Of a stretch of 11,359 nt of DNA, positions 5,855 through 11,359 are shown in pieces. The stretch is from positions 1-11,359 of the forward strand of contig NZ_LGDW01000103.1 in the NCBI RefSeq assembly GCF_001280005.1, read 5' to 3'. Every line of letters begins with the position of its first letter. The stretch's first letter is position 1. The notes beneath the pieces are model-generated. The model was not told the origin of the DNA, made no database searches, and was given only the letters and a program-made list of their open reading frames with translations. This DNA is from Streptomyces sp. NRRL WC-3618 (GTDB lineage: Bacteria; Actinomycetota; Actinomycetes; Streptomycetales; Streptomycetaceae). The position numbers were made by a program, and so were the translations under genes.

Positions 5855-5890
5855 ACAGGTCGCTGTCGTACGGCCGCGTCAGCGACCTGT
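5855..5890 (-). promoter_or_regulatory. 11-bp hairpin across the pstA stop codon (pstA-pstB junction)
   Basis: ACAGGTCGCTG (5855-5865) and CAGCGACCTGT (5880-5890) are perfect 11-bp arms around a 14-nt loop. The arms bracket the pstA stop (5879-5881), and the structure lies 47 nt before the pstB ATG. It could limit readthrough, protect an upstream mRNA 3' end or modulate pstB translation. There is no T-run, so it is not a classical terminator. Confidence 0.6.
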
Positions 5891-6931
5891 CTTCGGAGCC
5901 TTCCAGCGGGCGATGCCGCGAGCTCCGAGGTTGAGGATCATCACGAAGGCGATCAGCGTCAGCGCCGCCGCCCAGGCACGGTCGTACGACGCGTCCGTGC
6001 CACCGCCGTACTGCTGGTAGATGTACAGCGGAAGCGAGGCCTGCGCACCCTCGAAGGGATTGTTGTTGATGAACGGGTTGCCGAACACCAGCAGCAGCAC
6101 CGGCGCCGTCTCCCCCGCGATACGGGCGATCGCCAGCATGACGCCGGTGGTGATACCGCCGATGGCGGTCGGCAGGACCACCTTCAGGATGGTGCGCCAC
6201 TTCGGGATGCCGAGCGCGAGAGACGCCTCACGCAGCTCGTTCGGTACGAGCTTCAGCATCTCCTCCGTCGAACGGACGACCACCGGCATCATCAGGATGG
6301 CCAGGGCCAGCGAACCGGCGAAGCCGAACGGCTGCATCTCGAACTGCAGCATGATGCTGAGGATGAAGAGGCCCGCGACGATCGACGGGATGCCCGTCAT
6401 GACGTCCACGAAGAACGTGACGGCCTTGGCCAGCTTGCCGCGCCCGTACTCCACCAGGTAGACGGCGGTGAGGATGCCGATCGGGGCACCTATCACGGTG
6501 GCCAGACCGACCTGCTCCAGGCTGCCGATGATGGCGTGGTAGATGCCACCGCCCGGCTCGTTGTCGGCGACGACGCCCATCGAGTGGCTGAGGAAGTAGA
6601 GGTCGAGGACCTTCACACCGCGTACGACGGTCGTCCACACCAGGGAGACCAGCGGTACGACGGCGAGCAGGAAGGCGACCCAGACCAGCGAGGTCGCGAT
6701 GCGGTCCTTGGCCTGACGCTTGCCCTCGACCATCGTGGCGATGACGTACGTACCGAGGACGAAGAGGATCGCGGCGATCAGGCCCCACTGGATGTTGCTG
6801 TCCAGGCCGGCGGCGAAGCTGATCCCGATGCCGAGCGCGATGGACGCGGCGCCGAGGGCCCAGGAGAACCACTTGGGGAGCGAGGCGCCCTGCATGGAGT
6901 TGGGGCGCTTGTCGGCTACGACGGTGCTCAT
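5879..6931 (-). CDS. pstA: Phosphate ABC transporter permease PstA
   Basis: This 350-residue membrane subunit pairs with PstC to form the phosphate channel. The binding-protein-dependent permease core carries the EAA loop [20 protein letters not shown] (235-254), which docks onto PstB. The conserved ARIAGET (269-275) contains the Arg/Glu pair typical of PstA. It is longer than the roughly 300-residue enteric protein because the N-terminus adds about two hydrophobic segments (about 21-42 and 47-67) before the usual first helix (80-99). The ATG at 6931 overlaps the pstC stop as ATGA, which indicates translational coupling and equal production of both permeases. Confidence 0.96.
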   Translation of the reverse strand: MSTVVADKRPNSMQGASLPKWFSWALGAASIALGIGISFAAGLDSNIQWGLIAAILFVLGTYVIATMVEGKRQAKDRIATSLVWVAFLLAVVPLVSLVWTTVVRGVKVLDLYFLSHSMGVVADNEPGGGIYHAIIGSLEQVGLATVIGAPIGILTAVYLVEYGRGKLAKAVTFFVDVMTGIPSIVAGLFILSIMLQFEMQPFGFAGSLALAILMMPVVVRSTEEMLKLVPNELREASLALGIPKWRTILKVVLPTAIGGITTGVMLAIARIAGETAPVLLLVFGNPFINNNPFEGAQASLPLYIYQQYGGGTDASYDRAWAAALTLIAFVMILNLGARGIARWKAPKTGR

Positions 6932-7935
6932 GCGTTGGCCCCCGAGTACTCGGCGCGGCGGGCGATGATCGCGCGGGCCGCACCGTTGACGACCAGAGTG
7001 ATGACGAACAGGACCAGACCGGAGGCGATGAGCGCGTCACGGCCGTACTCCGACGCCTCGCCGAACTTGGCGGCGATGTTCTGCGCGAAGGTGCCGCCGC
7101 CCGGGTCGAGCAGGCTGGTCTGGATGAGGAAGCTCGGGGACAGGACGGTGGCGACGGCCATCGTCTCGCCCAGCGCGCGGCCGAGACCGAGCATCGACGC
7201 GGAGATCACACCGGAGCGGCCGAAGGGCAGCACCGCCATCCGGATGACCTCCCAGCGGGTGGCACCGAGGGCCAGCGCGGCCTCCTCGTTCATCCGCGGG
7301 GTCTGCCGGAACACCTCACGGCTGACGTTGGTGATGACGGGGAGGATCATGATCGCGAGCAGGACGCCCACGGTCAGCATCGAGCGGGGCGCGCCCTCTT
7401 CCCAGGAGAAGATGCCGGTCCAGCCGAGGTAGTCGTTGAGCCAGCCGAAGAGGCCGTTCATGTGCGGTACGAGGATCAGGGCGCCCCACAGGCCGTACAC
7501 GATGGACGGTACGGCGGCGAGCAGGTCGATCACGTACGCGATGGGACCGCTCAGCTTGCGCGGGGCGTAGTGCGTGAGGAACAGCGCGATCGCGACGGCG
7601 ACCGGGACCGCGATGACCATGGCGATGATCGAGGAGACCACCGTGCCGAAGGCCAGGACCGCGACGCCGAACACCGGCGGACTGGTGTTGGTGTTCCACT
7701 CGAAGGTGGTGAGGAAGTTGCCCTCGTCCTTGCTGATGGCGAGGATCGAGCGATAGGTGAGGAAGATCGCGATCGCGGCCATGACGGCCAGCAGCAGGAT
7801 GCCCGAGCCACGGGACAGACCGAGGAAGACCCGGTCACCGGGGCGGGTGGCGCCACGGACGGCGCGCTTCTCCTCGGCCGTGGGCTGGGAGGCGGCGGGT
7901 GGCGTCTTGTCAGTGTTTTTGGTGGTTGTGTCCAT
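6928..7935 (-). CDS. pstC: Phosphate ABC transporter permease PstC
   Basis: This 335-residue inner-membrane permease has a hydrophilic N-terminus of about 40 residues (MDTTTKNTDKTPPAASQPT...), then about six membrane helices. The EAA loop EEAALALGATRWEVIRMAVLP (217-237) contacts PstB. GRALGET (252-258) holds the conserved Arg and Glu implicated in phosphate passage in the E. coli homologue. ATG 7935 was chosen because GGAGAA lies about 6-8 nt upstream. The frame extends upstream to 8040 without a ribosome binding site and would run through the intercistronic hairpin, giving an Arg/Pro-rich, non-PstC sequence. It starts 110 nt after pstS and overlaps pstA by 4 bp. Confidence 0.96.
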   Translation of the reverse strand: MDTTTKNTDKTPPAASQPTAEEKRAVRGATRPGDRVFLGLSRGSGILLLAVMAAIAIFLTYRSILAISKDEGNFLTTFEWNTNTSPPVFGVAVLAFGTVVSSIIAMVIAVPVAVAIALFLTHYAPRKLSGPIAYVIDLLAAVPSIVYGLWGALILVPHMNGLFGWLNDYLGWTGIFSWEEGAPRSMLTVGVLLAIMILPVITNVSREVFRQTPRMNEEAALALGATRWEVIRMAVLPFGRSGVISASMLGLGRALGETMAVATVLSPSFLIQTSLLDPGGGTFAQNIAAKFGEASEYGRDALIASGLVLFVITLVVNGAARAIIARRAEYSGANA

Positions 7936-7998
7936 CAGGTTCTCCGGTCTGCGGGGCCACACCCGTGGATGCGGCTCCTGGCGGCGATGCACCGGACG

Positions 7999-8038
7999 GT
8001 GCGGCCGGGTCCCGTCGGAAGGCGGGACCCGGCCGCAC
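7999..8038 (-). promoter_or_regulatory. Perfect 16-bp intercistronic hairpin between pstS and pstC
   Basis: The arms at 7999-8014 (GTGCGGCCGGGTCCCG) and 8023-8038 are perfect reverse complements with an 8-nt loop (TCGGAAGG). The structure begins 8 nt after the pstS stop and ends 63 nt before the pstC ATG. No T-run follows on the minus strand. It probably terminates most transcripts or protects the pstS mRNA 3' end, so that PstS is made in excess over PstCAB. Confidence 0.85.
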
Positions 8039-8045
8039 ACTCAGA

Positions 8046-9170
8046 TCAGGCCAGGCTCTCGACGGTGGTACGAACCTTGGCGATGATCTCGGCGGGGATC
8101 GGCGCGTAGTCGATCCCGCTCAGGATTCCCTGGCCCTCTTCGCTGGTGATGTAGCGGAGGAAGGCCTTCGTGGCGGGCAGGGTGGCCGCCTTGTTGCCCT
8201 TGTCGCAGGCGATCTCGTACGTGACCAGGGTGATCGGGTACGCGCCGTCGGCCTTGGTCTTGTAGTCCAGCTTCAGCGACAGGTCGCTGCCGGTGCCGAC
8301 GACCGTGGCGGCCGCGATGGCCTTGGTCGCGGAGTCGGAGGACGGCTTGACCGGAGCGGCGGCACCGGTCGCGACGGACACCGTGGACAGGTCCTTGGCG
8401 TACGACAGCTCCATGTAGCCGATCGCGCCCTGGGTCTGCTTGACCTGCGCCGCGATGCCGCTGGAACCGGAGGCGCCCTGGCCGCCCTTCGCCTGCCAGG
8501 CCTTGCCGCCCTCGTACTTCCAGTTCTCCGGGCTGGCGGCGATGAAGTACTTGGTGAGGTTGTCCGTGGTGCCGGACTCCTCGGAGCGGTGGAAGGCCTG
8601 GATCTTGGTGCTGGGCAGCTTCGCCTTCGGGTTCAGCGCCTTGATCGCCGGGTCGTCCCACTTGCTGATCTTGCTGTCGAAGATCTTCGCGAGGGTGGGA
8701 GCGTCGAGGACGAGGTCGTCGACACCCGGGAGGTTGTAGGCGAGCGCGATGGCTCCGCCGACCGCCGGGAGGTCGATGGCCTGGCCGCCGGTGCAGATCT
8801 TCTTGGACTCGGCGACCGCGTCGGGCTTGAGCGCCGAGTCGGAGCCGGCGAAGGCGACCGTGCCCTGCGTGAACGCGGTGACGCCCGCGCCCGAGCCGCT
8901 GCCCTTGTAGTTGATCTGCACGCCGTTGCAGGCGGCCGTGAAGTTCTTGACCCAGGCGTCGATCGCGTTCTTCTGCGCGGAGGAGCCGTCGGCCAGGAGC
9001 TGGCCCTTGGCGTCGTCACACTTGATGGAGCTGTTGCTGGCCGGCTTGGAGGCCCCGCCATCGGCCTTGGTGCCGGTGTCGTCCGAGCCGCACGCCGTGA
9101 GGGCCAGGGCGCCGGAGACGGCGAGAGCACCGAGGGTGAGGGCCCGCCGGTTCATGCGCTGAAGCTTCAC
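8046..9170 (-). CDS. pstS: Phosphate ABC transporter substrate-binding lipoprotein PstS
   Basis: This 374-residue lipoprotein captures phosphate outside the cell and delivers it to PstCA. The signal peptide (VKLQRMNRRALTLGALAVSG) ends in lipobox LTAC with lipid-modified C27, followed by a Ser/Gly/Asp-rich linker. Phosphate-binding segments are visible in order: ADGSSAQKN (60-68), GSGSGAG (90-96), FAGSDSAL (107-114, with D111) and RSEESGTTDN (195-204), matching the R-x3-SGT loop of the E. coli protein. GTG 9170 was chosen because it gives the KLQR basic start after AAGGAA; ATG 9155 is a shorter alternative that still keeps the lipobox. The gene is first in the operon, under a PHO box, and separated from pstC by a strong hairpin. 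Streptomyces PstS is known to accumulate heavily under phosphate limitation. Confidence 0.97.
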   Translation of the reverse strand: MKLQRMNRRALTLGALAVSGALALTACGSDDTGTKADGGASKPASNSSIKCDDAKGQLLADGSSAQKNAIDAWVKNFTAACNGVQINYKGSGSGAGVTAFTQGTVAFAGSDSALKPDAVAESKKICTGGQAIDLPAVGGAIALAYNLPGVDDLVLDAPTLAKIFDSKISKWDDPAIKALNPKAKLPSTKIQAFHRSEESGTTDNLTKYFIAASPENWKYEGGKAWQAKGGQGASGSSGIAAQVKQTQGAIGYMELSYAKDLSTVSVATGAAAPVKPSSDSATKAIAAATVVGTGSDLSLKLDYKTKADGAYPITLVTYEIACDKGNKAATLPATKAFLRYITSEEGQGILSGIDYAPIPAEIIAKVRTTVESLA

Positions 9171-9192
9171 TGTCTGGTGTTTCCTTCCAGGA

Positions 9193-9216
9193 GCCGCCGT
9201 CCTGAAATCCGGCGGC
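9193..9216 (-). promoter_or_regulatory. Leader hairpin in the pstS 5' UTR
   Basis: GCCGCCG (9193-9199) and CGGCGGC (9210-9216) form a perfect 7-bp stem with a 10-nt loop. On the minus strand it ends about 5 nt before the GGAAGGAAA Shine-Dalgarno region. It could influence pstS mRNA stability or initiation; no known riboswitch shape is seen. Confidence 0.45.
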
Positions 9217-9284
9217 GTGCGAGGTCGCGAAGTATGCGTGGTGCGGTGGCACCCCCGAGGGCACACGCAGCACCGGTAGTCCCG

Positions 9285-9290
9285 AAAGTA
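9285..9290 (-). promoter_or_regulatory. Putative -10 element of pstS
   Basis: TACTTT on the minus strand fits TANNNT. It lies 9 nt downstream of the last PHO-box unit, the arrangement of PhoP-activated promoters where the box replaces the -35. The start of transcription would be near 9279, giving a leader of about 110 nt. Confidence 0.5.
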
Positions 9291-9299
9291 GGCAGAACA

Positions 9300-9339
9300 G
9301 GTGAAGCCACTGACGGGCGCGAGTGAACGGAGGGTGAAC
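9300..9339 (-). promoter_or_regulatory. PHO box (PhoP-binding direct repeats) upstream of pstS
   Basis: On the minus strand, 11-nt spaced direct repeat units begin with GTTCACC (9339-9333), GTTCACT (9328-9322), a degenerate third unit CCCGTCA (9317-9311), and CTTCACC (9306-9300). GTTCACC in 11-nt register is the known Streptomyces PhoP core repeat. The first two units are strong, and the fourth matches 6 of 7 bases. This predicts activation of pstSCAB under phosphate limitation by PhoR-PhoP. Confidence 0.9.
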
Positions 9340-9571
9340 CCCTGCGGTCGGTGCGGTGAGGTCACGGAATGCTCACGGGGAGAACACATATGGGTCCCGA
9401 CCCGCGGAACAACCCCGGCCACACATTTGCGCTGCACAACCCCGGAATATCTCGTTCCTCTTTCTCTCGCAAACGGGACCGCCGAGGGGAACCCACGATG
9501 CGTGAAACTCGTCTCGTCCGACGGGAGTCAACGCTGGCTCAAACGGGGGAAACCGAGGATCGGGGAGCACC

Positions 9572-11101
9572 ATGCATCGGCGTACGTTCATGGGAGCCGG
9601 GGCGGCCGCCCTGACCGCGATGACGACATCGGCGTGCACGGGCGCGAAGCGGGACAGCGCGACGAGCGCCCTCACCGCGACGAGCGTCTCCGCCGCCGCG
9701 AACTGGACGGCCCTCGGCCGCGACCTCGACGGCCCGCTCATCCGCCCCGGGGACGCCTCCTGGGCGGCGGCCCGCCAGCTCTACAACACCCGCTTCGACG
9801 GACTCAAGCCGGCCGCGGTGGCGTACGTGGCCCACGCGGACGACATCCGTACGGTCCTGTCGTACGCCCGCGCCCACTCCGTACCCGTCGCGATCCGCAA
9901 CGGCGGCCACTCGTACGCGGGCTGGTCCTCGGGCAACGGCCGGCTGATCGTCGACGTGTCGAAACTGAACCGCGTCCGGGCGAGCGGCGGTACGGCGGTG
10001 GTCGGCGCGGGATCGAAACTGATCGACGTCTACCGCGCCCTGACCGCGAAGGGCGTCACGATCCCGGCGGGCTCGTGCCCGACGGTGGGCGTCTCGGGCC
10101 TGACCCTGGGCGGCGGCCACGGAGTGGTGTCCCGGGCGTACGGCCTGACCTGCGACAGCCTCACCCAGGCCACCCTGATCACAGCGGACGGCCGTGAACT
10201 GACGGCGAACGCCACCACGAACAAGGACCTGTTCTGGGCCCTGCGAGGCGCGGGCAACGGCAACTTCGGCGTCGTCACGGAACTGCACTTCCGCACGCAC
10301 CCGGCACCGCAGGCGGTGGCCGCGTACCTGTCCTGGCCGTGGCGGAAGGCGGCGGCGGTGATGAGGGCATGGCAGGAGTGGGGCCCGAGCCAGCCGGACG
10401 AGATCTGGTCGGCCCTGCACGTGGCGAACGTGTCCGGCGGCACCCCGACCATCTCCATCTCGGCGTTCTCCCTGGGCACCTACACCGAACTGCAGAACGC
10501 GGTGGACCGCCTGGCGGACAAAATAGGTTCCCCGGCGTCGAGCGTCTCCCTGAAGCGCCGCTCGTACAAGGAGGCGATGGAGGTGTACGCGGGCTGCTCG
10601 TCCTTCGCGACGGACGCGCAATGCCACCTCCCGGGCCGAACCCCGGGCCGCTCCCCCCAAGGTGCCCTCGGCAGGGAAACATACGCGGCCCGCTCGGACT
10701 TCTTCGACCGCTCCCTGTCGCCCTCCGGGATCCAAACGCTCCTCTCCCGGATCACCTCGGTCCACGGAGGCTCGGGCAGCATCGCGTTCACGGCACTCGG
10801 CGGCGCGGTGAACCGGGTCTCCCCGACGGCGACGGCATTCGTGCACCGGCGCTCCAGGATGCTGGCCCAGTACATCGCCGCCTGGCGCCCCGGTACGACG
10901 GGCAGCGCGGCCCAGTCCTGGCTGACATCAACCCACAACGCCATGGCCCCCTACGCCTCGGGCGCCGCCTACCAAAACTACACAGACCCCACCCTGACCA
11001 ACTGGCGCAAGGCGTACTACGGAGAAGCGGCCCCCCGCCTCACAACCCTGAAGCACCAATACGACCCAACCCGCCTGTTCACATACCCCCAGGCCCTGTA
11101 A
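9572..11101 (+). CDS. Exported FAD-linked oxidase, BBE-like (bicovalent flavin)
   Basis: This 509-residue protein of the PCMH/berberine-bridge-enzyme-like family has an N-terminal FAD-binding domain and the C-terminal BBE segment (NYTDPTLTNWRKAYYGEA..., ending YDPTRLFTYPQAL). RNGGHSYAG holds H113 and GSCPTVGVSGLTLGGGHG holds C169, the two residues that attach FAD covalently in bicovalent members. Such oxidases often act on sugars or secondary metabolites; the substrate here is unknown. The N-terminus MHRRTFMGAGAAALTAMTTSAC has a twin-arginine motif (RRTF) and a lipobox-like TSAC (C22). It is therefore probably exported folded by Tat and possibly lipid-anchored. GGGGAG at 9562-9567 precedes the ATG. 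It is divergent from pstS across the PHO-box region, so phosphate regulation is possible but not shown. Confidence 0.92.
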   Translation: MHRRTFMGAGAAALTAMTTSACTGAKRDSATSALTATSVSAAANWTALGRDLDGPLIRPGDASWAAARQLYNTRFDGLKPAAVAYVAHADDIRTVLSYARAHSVPVAIRNGGHSYAGWSSGNGRLIVDVSKLNRVRASGGTAVVGAGSKLIDVYRALTAKGVTIPAGSCPTVGVSGLTLGGGHGVVSRAYGLTCDSLTQATLITADGRELTANATTNKDLFWALRGAGNGNFGVVTELHFRTHPAPQAVAAYLSWPWRKAAAVMRAWQEWGPSQPDEIWSALHVANVSGGTPTISISAFSLGTYTELQNAVDRLADKIGSPASSVSLKRRSYKEAMEVYAGCSSFATDAQCHLPGRTPGRSPQGALGRETYAARSDFFDRSLSPSGIQTLLSRITSVHGGSGSIAFTALGGAVNRVSPTATAFVHRRSRMLAQYIAAWRPGTTGSAAQSWLTSTHNAMAPYASGAAYQNYTDPTLTNWRKAYYGEAAPRLTTLKHQYDPTRLFTYPQAL

Positions 11102-11111
11102 CCCACCCCAC

Positions 11112-11131
11112 CCGGCGCTTGAGGACGAGGC
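11112..11131 (+). repeat. Fragment of the dispersed repeat
   Basis: CCGGCGCTTGAGGACGAGGC closely matches the middle of the dispersed element (CCGGCGTTCGAGGACGA in the copy at 11195). It starts 11 nt after the oxidase stop, without the flanking parts. It suggests a second, partial insertion or an eroded copy. Confidence 0.5.
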
Positions 11132-11194
11132 TTATCCAGCCCAGGCCGTGTTTCGCACCCACCCTCCCGTTTGCCGTATCTGTTCAGCGCGGGC

Positions 11195-11274
11195 CCAGCC
11201 ATCTCAGCCCGTCCGGCGTTCGAGGACGATCGCGTTCAGCGCGAAGGGGGGTCTGGGGGCGCAGCCCCCGGAGA
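11195..11274 (+). repeat. Dispersed Streptomyces-type intergenic repeat, copy 2
   Basis: It shares 19 identical bases (11195-11213) with the copy at 4822, then a TTCGAGGACGA block, a GCGTTCAGCGCG block and GGTCTGGGGGCGCAGCCCCC. It is in the same orientation as copy 1, 6.4 kb away. The block containing pstBACS and the oxidase is therefore flanked by direct repeats. Confidence 0.75.
11253..11271. terminator. Hairpin inside repeat copy 2, after the oxidase gene
   Basis: CTGGGGGC (11253-11260), loop GCA and GCCCCCGG (11264-11271) form an 8-bp stem with one G-T pair. It could end the oxidase transcript or, read leftward, a gene to the right. There is no T-run. Confidence 0.5.
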
Positions 11275-11318
11275 TGGGACGGGTAAGGGCGGCGGGGGCG
11301 AAACAACCCAACCACCAC

Positions 11319-11359
11319 CTAAGCCGCCAGATCCCGTTCCTCCGCACCCCCCTCAACCC
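11319..11359 (-). CDS. Possible C-terminus of a minus-strand gene entering from the right
   Basis: A minus-strand frame open from the window edge ends at TAG (11319-11321) and would encode ...VEGGAEERDLAA. The charged, alanine-ended tail and the position right after the repeat are what a real gene end would look like. With only 12 codons this cannot be verified, and nothing can be said of its function. Confidence 0.3.
   Translation of the reverse strand, partial: VEGGAEERDLAA

Larger units (their letters stand above)
9171..9571. other. 401-bp divergent intergenic region between pstS and the flavin oxidase
   Basis: The pstS side holds the leader hairpin (9193-9216), the -10 element and the PHO box. 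From 9340 to 9571, toward the oxidase, I see a short frame starting at ATG 9498 with its own GAGGGGAA. No clear -35/-10 pair is visible; TTGCGC near 9426 followed by TATCTC near 9447 is a weak candidate. There is no RNA gene or repeat that I can recognise. It is notably less GC-rich around 9420-9480 than the surroundings, as expected for a promoter. Confidence 0.7.

Noticed and set aside
5807..7432. 541-codon plus-strand frame opposite pstB, pstA and pstC
   Set aside because: It is Arg/Asp/Gly/His-rich with no domain, an antisense shadow of three well-supported pst genes in high-GC DNA.
7899..9326. 475-codon plus-strand frame opposite pstS
   Set aside because: Its biased Gly/Arg/Asp/Leu composition mirrors pstS codons on the other strand, and it runs through the PHO box and both promoter elements.
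9539..10846. 435-codon minus-strand frame opposite the oxidase
   Set aside because: It is Arg/Gly/Val-rich, without motifs, and fully antisense to a gene with intact FAD-binding and BBE motifs.

Overview
The window is very GC-rich, has the strong third-position G/C bias of actinomycete genes, and carries a dispersed intergenic repeat and protein sequences typical of Streptomyces. I read it as chromosomal DNA of Streptomyces or a close relative. It is a phosphate-homeostasis locus, not a mobile or defence island: I see no transposase, integrase, CRISPR, tRNA or rRNA.

Left part (1-2600). The C-terminal part of a CHAD-domain (polyphosphate-binding type) protein is translationally coupled through a GTGA overlap to a MutT1-like NUDIX hydrolase. 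That gene ends tail-to-tail, with overlapping stop codons, on a small cysteine-containing protein encoded on the minus strand. A secreted lipoprotein and a 60-residue conserved-looking small protein follow. The small protein is preceded by a 25-bp palindrome that covers a possible -10 element.

Middle (2618-4813). A CsoR copper-sensing repressor (minus strand) is divergent from a DUF47/PhoU-like protein and a Pit-type low-affinity phosphate permease, which form a two-gene operon. The divergent promoter region holds a perfect TATACCC-N5-GGGTATA operator and two further GGGTATA half-sites. This suggests csoR autoregulation and possibly copper control of the Pit operon.

Right part (4814-9400). 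The high-affinity phosphate ABC transporter is transcribed leftward as pstS-pstC-pstA-pstB. pstS is preceded by a PHO box of 11-nt direct repeats (GTTCACC-type), so PhoR-PhoP control is expected. Strong perfect hairpins sit at the pstS-pstC junction (16-bp stem) and the pstA-pstB junction (11-bp stem). They are good candidates for making PstS far more abundant than the membrane and ATPase subunits. The convergent pitH1/pstB gap holds several terminator-like hairpins and one copy of the dispersed repeat.

Far right (9401-11359). Divergent from pstS is a BBE-type bicovalent FAD-linked oxidase with a Tat-like lipoprotein signal. It is followed by a second copy of the dispersed repeat and possibly the 3' end of another minus-strand gene. 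The main unusual points are the CsoR operator array next to a phosphate permease, the intercistronic hairpins in pst, the palindrome before the small gene, and the exported flavoenzyme sharing the PHO-box intergenic region. I did not find a clearly new multi-gene system.
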